This document shows positions 1-8,518 of a DNA stretch of 64,000 bases, one piece after another. Under the pieces are notes generated by a model. It was not told where the DNA came from. It was given only the letters and a program-made list of their open reading frames with translations, and did no database searches. The stretch lies in NCBI GenBank assembly GCA_964462595.1, contig CAYWXM010000032.1, positions 1 to 64,000 of the forward strand, read 5' to 3'. The position numbers were made by a program, and so were the translations under genes. The DNA is from SURF-21 sp964462595 (GTDB taxonomy: Bacteria > Actinomycetota > Geothermincolia > Geothermincolales > RBG-13-55-18). The number at the start of each line of letters is the position of its first letter. The first letter of the stretch is position 1.

Positions 1-748
1 AGGTCGACAAGCGTGGGGTCTTACAGCTTCTGAACCCCTGATTCCCATCCCATGCAGGCATTTTGCAGAGAGAAACCCGGTTATCTCTTAAACTCCTGTC
101 GAACACTTGTAGGGTATTTGCCCATGCGTGAACGCGTTCGCAGATGCCTTGCGTATCCGAATCAGCATCAACCTTTAAAGTTATTCTTCCGCCGGCTGTA
201 ATTCTTTCTTGGATGCTTGCGCTAGGAGAGCTTTGCGGGAAAGACGTTCTGTTGTCCTCAGCACTAACGGACGGGTTTTCTTCGTTACTGGGGGGGGCCA
301 GAGGAATCCCCGACTTGATCGCATCATTGAGCCTGCCCATCATATATCCGATACCTTTACAGCCGCTTAGGGGACAGTAGATCTCGCTAGATGTGAAGAC
401 CTTCCCTGCAATCTCCACGTATTTCTTTCCGCCTAGAACCACAACCCTTCCGAAAGCATCCAGGCCCTTTCTCTTTGCTTGCGCTGAAAGCTCTTCTATG
501 GCTATCGGGTTCGTCTTCCTGTCGTTGAAGCTCACGTTATAGAGTGCAGGGACGAGGTCGTCAGGGAAGAGAAACCCATACTTCGCGGAAAGGATGCACC
601 AGAAAGAGGGGTGATACTTCTCGGCATATTCTTTGCACTTCTTAGCGAACGGCCCTATATAAACAGACCCGGCTCTGGTGGGTCCAGCTTCCGGGTCGAC
701 GTCCCATATCTTTCGGTTTCAACAAGGGATTATACAAAGTGTCCTCAT
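1..748 (-). pseudogene. DUF6884-like protein, in-frame TGA at codon 10, runs off left edge
   Basis: Reading the minus strand from ATG at 748-746 gives MRTLCIIPC, then TGA at 721-719, then NRKIWDVDPEAGPTRAG in the same frame, with no further stop to the window edge. The part after the stop carries features I associate with the DUF6884 family: a GPFAKKCKEYAEKY stretch, ILSAKYGFLFPDD and an LYNVSF segment. Family members normally begin with a hydrophobic strand ending in Cys-Ser or Cys-Gly followed by basic residues, so the TGA sits right after the conserved Cys. The function of the family is not known to me. It lies 11 bases downstream of the zinc-ribbon gene and is probably in the same operon. 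A nonsense mutation, a sequencing error or recoding could each explain the stop; I see no convincing bSECIS hairpin after it. The C-terminus lies outside the window. Confidence 0.6.
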
Positions 749-759
749 GCTCTCTGCCC

Positions 760-1152
760 CTAATCGTAGAATAGGTCTATCCCGCCTTCTGCTCTCGAGT
801 AATCCCTTGAACGACATTCCGGACACCTGGGGCTTGCTCTGAACTTGAACTTACCTCCACATGCGCAACTGCCTGCTATTTCTTCTACAATGGTTTCGTA
901 TTCTGCCTCGGAGATAACCGGGCCATCGTACGTTTCCTGGATCACCTTGTCTGAGCCGCTTGTCGCCACGGAATATGGGATATCCAATCCCTTTATGTAT
1001 TGGAGATGTGGCTCCCCGATCTCATCAAATCGAATGGTCTTCTCTTCACCACACTTATTGCAGTGGAGCAGGTGAAACATAAACCCTCCACCCTCACGCA
1101 CCATGAACCGGCATCCACATTTTTTGCATTCAACCTCGTAGCCATGACCCAT
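760..1152 (-). CDS. Double zinc-ribbon protein, function unknown
   Basis: This is a 130-residue protein with four Cys pairs: C9-x2-C12 and C31-x2-C34 near the N-terminus, and C96-x-C98 with C110-x2-C113 near the C-terminus. The pattern fits two zinc ribbons joined by a polar linker. I do not recognise a specific family. Its ATG shares one base with the TAA stop of the upstream EcsC gene (TAATG at 1150-1154), so translation is probably coupled and the two proteins made together. The DUF6884-like gene follows closely. A role linked to the membrane-associated EcsC protein is inference from this operon only. Confidence 0.75.
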   Translation of the reverse strand: MGHGYEVECKKCGCRFMVREGGGFMFHLLHCNKCGEEKTIRFDEIGEPHLQYIKGLDIPYSVATSGSDKVIQETYDGPVISEAEYETIVEEIAGSCACGGKFKFRASPRCPECRSRDYSRAEGGIDLFYD

Positions 1153-2276
1153 TACGAAGAGTCTCCTTCCCCAGTATTAGAAGACTCCTTCTCTAATACT
1201 TCTTCAAGAACGCCGAAGATGAATTCTCTCGTAGCTTTGTCCTTGCTATTAAGGTATTTAGTGATTACCTCGTCTTCGGGCTCACAAAGCTCTACTAATA
1301 TCTCCCCTACAACTTCTCTAAACTCCTCATTACCCTTTATGGCGTGGACGACCAAGCACTCTCTAGACTCAAGCCCTTTCTCCAGTATCATCTCTTTTCG
1401 ATGCCGAATAGACTTGATATCTCTATTTGCGCTTAACTCCATCAGGCTTTGAAGGGACTTGACGAGGTTCTTTATTTCCTTCTTTCTCTTTCTGTCTTCA
1501 AGTTTATTAACGGCGGCTCCCTTACTCGTTCTTGCCGCTACCTTCGTAGCGTTTGCTATTACCCCCTTTACCTCTACACCCAATTTCGTCTTGGCCAAGT
1601 CTGCTTTCTCTGGGCCAAAAACTCTTTTAGCAACAAGCCCCGCAGAATAGCAGAAGAAGAAGTCGAAAGCGGCATTAATCGGCCCCCCAACAAGAGGGGC
1701 AAGCTTTCCAAGATTTATTGCCCCTTTCTCTCCAAATTTAGTAATCAAGCGGGTGCCTACTGCTTGGTTTATTTTCGTCAGGGTCTTTCCGGGTATCTTT
1801 GAAATCTCTTTGATAGTGAGCTTTTCGACGACCTTAATCGTTGGTTCCCTGAATACTTTCAGCGCCTGCTCGCCCAGAATGCATGCAAATATTATTGTCT
1901 GAATCGCTTCCTCATCCGGGTCGTTGCCATAGATGATTGCTAATGCTGTTACCATTCTTGTCTGGAGGAACCATGAACCGGCAATATCAGACGGAATCGT
2001 CACCGGTATTGTAATAAGACCTCCCAGACCTGTTATAAACCCCTGCAGAGAGTTCTTTGATGATTCATGGAAAATCAGTGAGTCTACTCGTTCGTCATCA
2101 TTTTGATATCTGTCATCTCTGACATATCGCTCGGCCAGTTGCTGCGCCGACATAATGCCTGAGCTTGGAATTCCTTTCTTCGCACTTCTGCTGAGCGACT
2201 CCAATACGGCCAGCGCTTTGCTCGCCTTATCAGGCTCAGTTCCCGTATTTCCAATTGCGATTTCCGACGACATCAC
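1152..2276 (-). CDS. EcsC family protein
   Basis: This 374-residue protein matches the EcsC family over about residues 60-225. It has a glycine-rich hydrophobic segment near residues 80-100 (FITGLGGLITIPVTIPSDI), a helical region, and a second characteristic stretch near residues 172-205 (GTRLITKFGEKGAINLG, then KLAPLVGGPINAAFD). EcsC was named from a Bacillus locus linked to ABC transport and secretion, but its biochemical role is unknown. Residues 230-374 are charged and probably helical; this extra tail is not part of the family core as I know it. It is the first gene of a coupled minus-strand operon with the zinc-ribbon and DUF6884-like genes. Confidence 0.8.
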   Translation of the reverse strand: MMSSEIAIGNTGTEPDKASKALAVLESLSRSAKKGIPSSGIMSAQQLAERYVRDDRYQNDDERVDSLIFHESSKNSLQGFITGLGGLITIPVTIPSDIAGSWFLQTRMVTALAIIYGNDPDEEAIQTIIFACILGEQALKVFREPTIKVVEKLTIKEISKIPGKTLTKINQAVGTRLITKFGEKGAINLGKLAPLVGGPINAAFDFFFCYSAGLVAKRVFGPEKADLAKTKLGVEVKGVIANATKVAARTSKGAAVNKLEDRKRKKEIKNLVKSLQSLMELSANRDIKSIRHRKEMILEKGLESRECLVVHAIKGNEEFREVVGEILVELCEPEDEVITKYLNSKDKATREFIFGVLEEVLEKESSNTGEGDSS

Positions 2277-2586
2277 TTTTTCCCCTGTGCCAATATGTCA
2301 TCCTCGCTCTATTTTTCGTCTTCTTGAGTTGTCACCTGAAATCCCATCTGCCCTTGAAGCATCCTGCCGAAGACGTTTGTTCTTCCAGGCTATATCGCCT
2401 TCGACCAGATAATACTTGCTGGCAGTGACGGTCTTGCTGCAAGTGGCAGCGTGAGCCGGCTTTGCTACATATATTTGCTACATCAGCCATGTCGCTGATC
2501 AGATGCTTGCTGTCTCTGGTTATTGCTAGAATGAAGAACATCTAGTGTCGTAAACAAATTATGCTGACTTAGGAGAAGGTGCGAAG
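2277..2586. other. Intergenic region between divergent genes
   Basis: About 310 bases separate the minus-strand EcsC operon from the plus-strand ADP-ribosylglycohydrolase. Promoters for both must lie here, but I could not pick out convincing -35/-10 pairs. A short minus-strand open frame (2332-2541) has no recognisable start context or family signature and I do not call it. Confidence 0.4.
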
Positions 2587-3366
2587 ATGATCGGTGCGAT
2601 TGCTGGAGACATCATCGGGTCCGTTTACGAGGGGAACCCCATCAAGACAACAGAGTTCCCCCTCTTCAGCCGGTGAAGCCGCTTCACGGACGATACGGTG
2701 CATACAGTGGCCCTGGCCGACAGCATCCTCCACGGTGATGATTACACCTTAAAGCTCAAGGAATACTTCGGGTATTATCCGCATGCCGGCTACGGCGGCA
2801 TGTTCTACCGTTGGGCCTCCTCCAGCGATAGCAGTCCTTATAACAGTTTCGGGAACGGCTCAGCCATGCGGGTGAGCCCGGCAGGTTATGCCTTCGACAC
2901 TATGGAGGAAACCCTAAGGCAAGCAGAGATGAGCGCCGCGGTCACTCACAACCACCCGGAGGGGATCAAGGGCGCCCAGGCCACGGCCGCCGCCATCTTC
3001 CTGGCCAGGCAGGGCAAGAGCAAGGACGATATCCGGGATTACGTTGAATACAACTTCGCATACGACCTGAGCGAGCCCCTGGACAGCATCCGGGAGTGGT
3101 ACCACTTCGATGTGACCTGCCAGGGATCGGTCCCCCAGGCCATCATCTCCTTCCTCGAGTCCGAAAGCTACGAGAGCGCCGTCCGTAATGCCGTCTCCCT
3201 CGGAGGAGACAGCGACACCCAGGCCTGCATCACCGGCGGCATCGCTCAGGCCTTCTACGGTGGCGTGCCAAAGGACATCGCCGACAAAGTCCTGGAGCTG
3301 CTCGACGACAGGCTGCGGGAAATCACCGTCGAATTCATGGACAGGTTCTGCCCGGGCTGGCTATAG
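2587..3366 (+). pseudogene. ADP-ribosylglycohydrolase (DraG/ARH family), interrupted by in-frame TGA at codon 30
   Basis: Starting at ATG 2587, which is preceded by GGAGAAGGTGCGAAG, the reading gives MIGAIAGDIIGSVYEGNPIK, a typical N-terminus of bacterial DraG-like hydrolases that remove ADP-ribose from proteins or other targets. A TGA at 2674-2676 interrupts codon 30, after which the same frame continues SRFTDDTVHTVALAD to a normal stop at 3366. The FTDDT motif is the first metal-binding signature; GGDSDTQA followed by a glycine-rich helix near the C-terminus is the second, so everything but one codon looks intact. Homologues, as I recall them, usually have Gly, Lys, Glu or Arg at the interrupted position rather than Cys. 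The TGA lies inside a 6-bp inverted repeat (2673-2687). Translation could restart at GTG 2698, but that product would lack the first metal motif. Mutation or sequencing error is more likely than recoding. Confidence 0.75.
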
Positions 3367-3571
3367 GGATAGCTTCTACCAGGGGTTGGCTCGGAAGCTG
3401 TTTTCCATGTTGGGTCGGACAGGAGCTTCGAGACGAAACAGAAACAGCGCCCTGGACGGTTCGGCCTGCCTGGAGATGTTAGAATGTTTGCACCGGTAGG
3501 TGCATGCGTAAAAAGCCGGCCTGCAATTTGCATGTTTAATGATTCTACGGGCAAGACAATAACAGGGGGTC

Positions 3572-4756
3572 ATGATGTCTCTGCTCTTCAACCCGATGAA
3601 AATCGGGGGTCTTGAGGTAAAAAACCGCTTTGTGCACTCCGCCACCTGCGAGAGCATGGCCGAGGAAACGGGAGAGGTCACCGACAGCCTGATCGCAAGG
3701 TATCGCGGCCTTGCCAGGGGCGAAGTTGGGTTGATCGTCCCGGGGTACATGTATGTCCATCCCCTAGGCCGCACCAATGTATTGCAGACAGGCATACATA
3801 GCGACGAGATGATACCGGGGCTCGCCAGGCTGGCAGATGCGGTGCATGCCGAGGGCGGCGCCATAGCCTTTCAGCTTGTGCACGGCGGCAGGCAGACCAC
3901 CAAGTCGGTGATCGGACAGAGGCCCCTGGCCCCCTCCGCAAAGTGGAGGGACCCCCTCTATTTCGTAAAGCCGCGGGAGATGAGCGAGGAGGAGATCCTG
4001 GGGGTGATCGAGGATTTCGGGAGAGCCGCCGGCCGCGCAGTGGAGGCCGGGGCGGACGGAATCCAACTACATTGCGCCCACGGCTATCTTATAAACCAGT
4101 TCCTCTCACCCTTCCTCAATCTCAGGGAGGACAACTGGGGAGGCTCGGCAGAAAAGAGGTTCCGCTTCCTCAGGGAAGTGGTACTGGCCGCGCGGCGGGC
4201 TATGCCGGAGGGAATGCCCCTCTTCGTCAAGCTATCGAGCAACGACTTCACGCCCAAGGAAGGCATAACCCCTCCCCTGGCATGCGAGTACGCGCGGTGG
4301 CTCGCAGATATGGGCATCGACGCCGTCGAGGTCTCGAGCGGAGGCTGGTTTTCCTTCATGAACACACTCAGGGGAGGCGTGCCGGTAAAGGAGCTCATGA
4401 AGAACGTGGCCTGGTACAAGAAACCCGCCGGCCGCGTGGTCATCGGCAGGATGGTGGGCAAATACGACCTGGAGGAGGGCTATCACCTCGAGGCCGCCAG
4501 GATGATGAAGCCCGTAATCGGTGACGTACCGCTCATCCTGGTCGGAGGATTGCGAACTACGTCCTTCATGGAGGAGGTCCTGCAAAAGGGAGAGGCGGAC
4601 TTCTTATCACTTTCCCGCCCCTTCATAAGGGAGCCGGACCTGGTCAAAAAGATAAGGGAGGGGCGGGCGGATCATGCATCCTGCACATCCTGCAACAAGT
4701 GCATAGCAGCCATCTTCTACGGGCTGCCCCTACGCTGCTACGAAAAGGGCTTCTGA
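3572..4756 (+). CDS. NADH:flavin oxidoreductase, old yellow enzyme family with Fe-S motif
   Basis: This is a 394-residue TIM-barrel flavoprotein of the OYE family. Visible signatures are the N-terminal LFNPMKIGGLEVKNRFVHSA, the substrate-site region GADGIQLHCAHGYLINQFLS (around residue 165), NLREDNWGGS, and the FMN-phosphate region ILVGGLRTTS near residue 325. The C-terminus keeps a CTSCNKC motif plus a later Cys, as in members that bind a 4Fe-4S cluster (2,4-dienoyl-CoA reductase and BaiCD types), but the NAD(P)H-binding C-terminal domains of those longer enzymes are absent. It probably reduces activated C=C bonds with electrons delivered by another protein. ATG occurs at 3572 and 3575; both follow AGGGGGT. 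It stands alone between unrelated genes. Substrate unknown. Confidence 0.85.
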   Translation: MMSLLFNPMKIGGLEVKNRFVHSATCESMAEETGEVTDSLIARYRGLARGEVGLIVPGYMYVHPLGRTNVLQTGIHSDEMIPGLARLADAVHAEGGAIAFQLVHGGRQTTKSVIGQRPLAPSAKWRDPLYFVKPREMSEEEILGVIEDFGRAAGRAVEAGADGIQLHCAHGYLINQFLSPFLNLREDNWGGSAEKRFRFLREVVLAARRAMPEGMPLFVKLSSNDFTPKEGITPPLACEYARWLADMGIDAVEVSSGGWFSFMNTLRGGVPVKELMKNVAWYKKPAGRVVIGRMVGKYDLEEGYHLEAARMMKPVIGDVPLILVGGLRTTSFMEEVLQKGEADFLSLSRPFIREPDLVKKIREGRADHASCTSCNKCIAAIFYGLPLRCYEKGF

Positions 4757-4986
4757 AAAGCCGGATGCTTGCCTGGGAAGGCCTAGTTCAAGGGCTTATT
4801 TCTTCTAGTCTCATCTTCTACTTTAACTTGAGATATAAGGAGATGCTGAGCTCGGGAGGCCCAAACACCAGGGATGATAGAGGCAACTGCACCAATATCT
4901 CTGTAACTGCTAATCCTGCCTATCGAGATATGATTTTGTGCCCGGCAGGCTGCAACAGGCTCAGCTGCTCCTCCCCCAAAACAGGG

Positions 4987-6300
4987 CTAATCTACGATCT
5001 CGCCCTCTTCCTCCTCGTGCTGGTCATCGGAGCCAGCTATAGCCCTTAACTCCAGGCTCTCTATCTCCGGCATGGATGCACCGATTATCCCCTGCATCTC
5101 TCCGTACATGCCGGCGGTGCTGTCCAGGACCTTCTGCAGCTGTTTCTCGCGCTTCTTCCATATCCTCTGCATGGCGGTTCTTTCTTTTTCGAGGTCTTCG
5201 TGCATAGCCCTGAAGGCCTCCACCAGGGCATCCACCCGGTGGCGGAATCCCTGGCCCGAGAGATGGTCGTAGAGAAGCTCCATCTTCTCGTTCTTGCCCA
5301 CTACCGCCTGCTTGATCCCCGAGATCTCGATGAGGGTAGACCTGAGGGCGGTGGCAAGCCCTATATAGGATGCGTAATCGCACACCCACACGCCGTTATG
5401 CAGGCTTATACCCTTGCCCTCCTTGGGCTGGGCGATGCTCACGATAACCGCGATGTCCGCCCCCGCTTCCCGCTGGTCGCCCTTTAGCTTCTCGATCCAG
5501 CCATCGCTCCATCCCTTGGTCCGCTTGGCCTCCCAGATTATGGTGCCGCATTCCCTGCCCATGCCATCGCATACCACCTGGGTGACGTCGGCTCCCCTCT
5601 TGCCAGTAGAGACGGGCTCTATGCTGTCCTGGGAGAAATAAGCTTTGAGGTCGTCTTCCAGCTGCTTTTCCAGAGTCTCGCCCTGGGCCTGCTGCGATCC
5701 CTGCTCCGCCTTTCTCTTGAGCTCGTTGATCTGGGCGGTGAGAGCCTTGTTCTTCTCCTCGTAATCCCGCACCTTCAAGTCGTACTCTTCCGAGAGGCCC
5801 TCCCGCAGCTGCTTCTCCAGCTCTTTCTTCTCCTCGTCCAGCTTGCGGGCCATCTCGAGTTCAAACGCCTTCTTATCTTCCTCAAGCTTGCGCTGCTCTC
5901 TCCTCAGATCGAGCTCCGCCTGCTGCATCTCCTTGATCTTATCCGCCTTCTCCTTTACCTCATCCTCGAGGCCCTTCATTCTGAGCTCGAGCTCTCCCTC
6001 CGCCCTCTCCTTGGCCTCTTTCTCCAGCCTGGCCTTCTCCTCCACCAGTTTCTTTGCTACCTCATCGGCGATGGCCTTGCGCGCATCCTCGATCTCCTGC
6101 TCCCTGGATTGCAGCTCTTCCTCCCTCTTTTCCAGCTCCTTCTGCTGCTTGCCCATCTTGGCGTTGAACTCCTTCTGGAGCTCTTCTTTGATCTGATGGG
6201 AGATCGCCTCGGTCAAAGGTATCTCGTACCCGCATTGGGGGCATGTGACCACTTGACTATCCAATTTGCACCTCCTGCCTGCGCTCATCTCAAGGGACAA
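4987..6300 (-). CDS. DUF2130 domain protein with long coiled coil
   Basis: This protein has 437 residues. A short zinc-knuckle-like segment (VVTCPQCGYEIPL, near residue 18) is followed by about 165 residues of heptad-rich coiled coil rich in E, K, L and R (roughly residues 36-205). A C-terminal DUF2130 domain (about 210-400) contains GADVTQVV, then GTIIWEAKRTKGWSDGWIEK and a long helix. The D...EAK spacing recalls PD-(D/E)XK nuclease folds, which is my inference and not an established activity. DUF2130 proteins often occur alone and have no assigned role. The start could also be a Met five residues downstream. Convergent with nothing; the neighbours are unrelated. Confidence 0.8.
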   Translation of the reverse strand: MSLEMSAGRRCKLDSQVVTCPQCGYEIPLTEAISHQIKEELQKEFNAKMGKQQKELEKREEELQSREQEIEDARKAIADEVAKKLVEEKARLEKEAKERAEGELELRMKGLEDEVKEKADKIKEMQQAELDLRREQRKLEEDKKAFELEMARKLDEEKKELEKQLREGLSEEYDLKVRDYEEKNKALTAQINELKRKAEQGSQQAQGETLEKQLEDDLKAYFSQDSIEPVSTGKRGADVTQVVCDGMGRECGTIIWEAKRTKGWSDGWIEKLKGDQREAGADIAVIVSIAQPKEGKGISLHNGVWVCDYASYIGLATALRSTLIEISGIKQAVVGKNEKMELLYDHLSGQGFRHRVDALVEAFRAMHEDLEKERTAMQRIWKKREKQLQKVLDSTAGMYGEMQGIIGASMPEIESLELRAIAGSDDQHEEEEGEIVD

Positions 6301-6437
6301 GGAAACCCTATCCTAGCCAATCAGGGTGAATAATAGCATGCGGCAGTGACATCCTGGAAAGGAATAACCAGCCCTTCCTTATTTTGTCACTGGGGGGTGC
6401 TATAAGAGAAACACTACCAAACAAAGGAGTGATATCG

Positions 6438-7418
6438 ATGGAAAAGGCTGTTCTCGATTACGTAACCTCTCTGGAACTGGGTGAGATCCAATCCCACGAG
6501 AACCTGGCGGTGGTGCCGCTGTTCTCTCCGGTGAAAGGCGGGCCGGCTTACATCACCATGAAAGAAGCCCTGGAGGGCGGGTCTCTCCTGGTGACCGAGG
6601 TAGGCGAGGGCGGGACGGTACCGGAACTCAAGGTCAAGAACTCCAGCAACAAGGCCGTGCTGCTCCTGGACGGGGAGGAGGTATCGGGTGCCAAGCAGAA
6701 CCGTGTGCTCAACACTACAATACTCATTGCCGCCCAGGCCGAGGTGATTATCCCGGTGAGCTGCACCGAGGCGGGCAGGTGGCACTACACCTCACGGGAG
6801 TTCGCGGATTCCGGCAACATCATGGCCTCGGAGGTCAGGCGCCAGAAAACCCGTTCCGTGAGCAGGAGCCTCGAGCGCAACCTGGAATATAGGTCCGACC
6901 AGGGCGAGGTGTGGGACAATATCGCCGCTTTGCAGACAAGGGCAAGCGTTGACGCCCCCACTGGCGCCATGAGCGACGTGTTCGAGAGTAAAGCGGCAGA
7001 CCTGGAGGACTACCTGAAGGCGTTTACCTTCCTCCCCGACCAGAGGGGCATGCTGGTGATGGTGAACGGGGAGGTGGTGGGAATGGATATGCTCTCAAGG
7101 GCTGCGGCCTACGAGGTCCTCCACCCCAAGCTGCTCAAGAGCTACGCCGTGGAAGCCGCCCTCGACATCAAGAAGAAGGCACCCAAAGCCAGCTCCAAGA
7201 AAGCCGAAGCTTTCATCGCCGCCGTCAAGGGCTGCGAGGAGAAAAAGTACAGCTCCGTGGGCATGGGCTGGGACTACCGCTTCGAGGGCAAGAGCCTGGT
7301 GGGATCCGCCCTGCTCTACCGCAAGAAGGTGATACACACGGCATTCTTCATGGTAGAGGAAGCGGAAAAGATCGGGAGGATGGCAAATTACCATACCAGG
7401 AGAGGGTATCGCATATAG
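6438..7418 (+). CDS. ARPP-1 domain protein
   Basis: The protein is read from ATG 6438, which follows AAAGGAGTGATATCG and is better placed than the upstream ATG at 6384. The 326-residue product matches the ARPP-1 family (formerly a DUF) across its length: LELGEIQSHENLAVVPLFSP at the start, then LLLDGEEVSGAKQNRVLNTT and IPVSCTEAGRW in the middle, and a C-terminal region ending in HTAFFMVEE. The family is found next to ADP-ribosylation and rhodanese/phosphatase genes, which gave it its name; the molecular role is unknown. An ADP-ribosylglycohydrolase lies 3 kb upstream, an association that may or may not be meaningful. No signal peptide or membrane segment is visible. Confidence 0.75.
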   Translation: MEKAVLDYVTSLELGEIQSHENLAVVPLFSPVKGGPAYITMKEALEGGSLLVTEVGEGGTVPELKVKNSSNKAVLLLDGEEVSGAKQNRVLNTTILIAAQAEVIIPVSCTEAGRWHYTSREFADSGNIMASEVRRQKTRSVSRSLERNLEYRSDQGEVWDNIAALQTRASVDAPTGAMSDVFESKAADLEDYLKAFTFLPDQRGMLVMVNGEVVGMDMLSRAAAYEVLHPKLLKSYAVEAALDIKKKAPKASSKKAEAFIAAVKGCEEKKYSSVGMGWDYRFEGKSLVGSALLYRKKVIHTAFFMVEEAEKIGRMANYHTRRGYRI

Positions 7419-7424
7419 CAGACC

Positions 7425-8378
7425 CTACACGGAACCATACCCTATTGCTTGGACCCCGTTTCTATGGCAAACCCATTCCATGGCGGGGTCCCCTTCTCTA
7501 TATAGAACAATCGGGATGACCTTCTTCGGTTTGTACTGCCTATTGAACATCTCAACGCCAGCTACTACCTGGCCAAAAACTACCCGGTTAAGCTCTTTTT
7601 TGACCTCGATTAACTCGACTTCTTTGTCGCGAAATATCTCGTATAGATCTATTTCTTTGCTTCCCGCAGAAGCAATAAATTGTTTTTGGCCTGTGCTGCT
7701 GCTGGGTATTCTCACCCCATCGATACGGCGTACATTCGAGCCCGGCGGCCACCCTCCCCTTCTCCCGCTATTGCCGATCGGTACCTCTAAATATACGGTT
7801 CCTCCGTTCTCCTGCCAGTACTTGAACAGGATTTTGTCTTCAAGGCTTCCAGGCGCCCACTGCATATGTCCTACGTTGCCAGTCTCAAGTCGATTATATT
7901 TCTTACAATAATTTTCTAAAGCACGAGACAAGCGCCTGCCTTGCGCCGACTTCTTCGTCATAAAAAAGAAGATTATCTCATTGTCGCTTATATATGAAGG
8001 GTGCCCTCCTGTAATATTGTGCAATTTCCCAGATCTTTCTTGAATATATTCATAGCGCTTAGCTCGCGGGGAGTGTTGATAAACCATAAGAACCGAATTG
8101 TTATTCATGCGATCATATTGCTCCTTCAGTTCTCCGAACATGACATGTTGTCTATTTGAATGCTTGATTTCCATTCCATTATCGGGGTCTAAGAACACCA
8201 AGGAGTTGCTCAATAGCTTGGTGCCAATACCTTGAAAGTACTTGCCTCTATCTCCATGAGAGAAGAACTCGTCTTCACTATAGATTGTTATTGCGATACC
8301 GATAGAGTGAAAATATCGTCTGATCTCTCGGATGTCCCTCCTGCCTTTCTCCGTACAATCCTCAAGAAAGGCTTTCAA
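7425..8378 (-). CDS. PD-(D/E)XK nuclease-like protein, N-terminus probably lost by frameshift
   Basis: The open frame begins at TTG 8378 and encodes 317 residues. The N-terminal half contains SLVFLDPDNGMEIK and SVLMVYQHSPRAKRYEYI. The C-terminal third has RRIDGVRIPSSS followed by VELIEVKKELNRVVFGQ, a pattern typical of PD-(D/E)XK nuclease folds (Asp, then Glu-x-Lys, then Gln). The start is weak: the frame is open upstream to a TAG at 8411 and lacks a ribosome binding site, while an adjacent frame over 8375-8518 carries what looks like the missing N-terminus. I therefore think the gene is frameshifted or decayed at its 5' end. A defence or DNA-repair role is plausible but unproven. Confidence 0.55.
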   Translation of the reverse strand: MKAFLEDCTEKGRRDIREIRRYFHSIGIAITIYSEDEFFSHGDRGKYFQGIGTKLLSNSLVFLDPDNGMEIKHSNRQHVMFGELKEQYDRMNNNSVLMVYQHSPRAKRYEYIQERSGKLHNITGGHPSYISDNEIIFFFMTKKSAQGRRLSRALENYCKKYNRLETGNVGHMQWAPGSLEDKILFKYWQENGGTVYLEVPIGNSGRRGGWPPGSNVRRIDGVRIPSSSTGQKQFIASAGSKEIDLYEIFRDKEVELIEVKKELNRVVFGQVVAGVEMFNRQYKPKKVIPIVLYREGDPAMEWVCHRNGVQAIGYGSV

Positions 8379-8518
8379 CTGGTCATTATCCCTCCAGCTT
8401 TTGCTTTGCTATAGTCCAGCTTCTGGCCGTGCGGCTTGCTGTCATTTGGTGTTAGCATGGGGATGAAGGTGAAATGATTGACATGATCCCCAGGTTGGTT
8501 ATCAGCCAGGAAGCAAGG
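8375..8518 (-). pseudogene. Out-of-frame N-terminal remnant of the nuclease-like gene
   Basis: Minus-strand frame between TGA codons at 8519-8521 and 8375-8377 reads HVNHFTFIPMLTPNDSKP and then GQKLDYSKAKAG before diverging. It ends just where the main frame takes up with RDNDQLKAFLEDC. The two pieces join smoothly if one base is added in the GGAGGG run around 8390. I infer a frameshift. A further frame upstream (YDLASWLITN) may be an earlier piece of the same gene, which would imply more than one lesion. Confidence 0.4.

Noticed and set aside
2674..2676. Reading the ADP-ribosylglycohydrolase TGA as selenocysteine
   Set aside because: Relatives do not have Cys at this position and no hairpin with the proper distance and apical G follows; mutation or base error is simpler.
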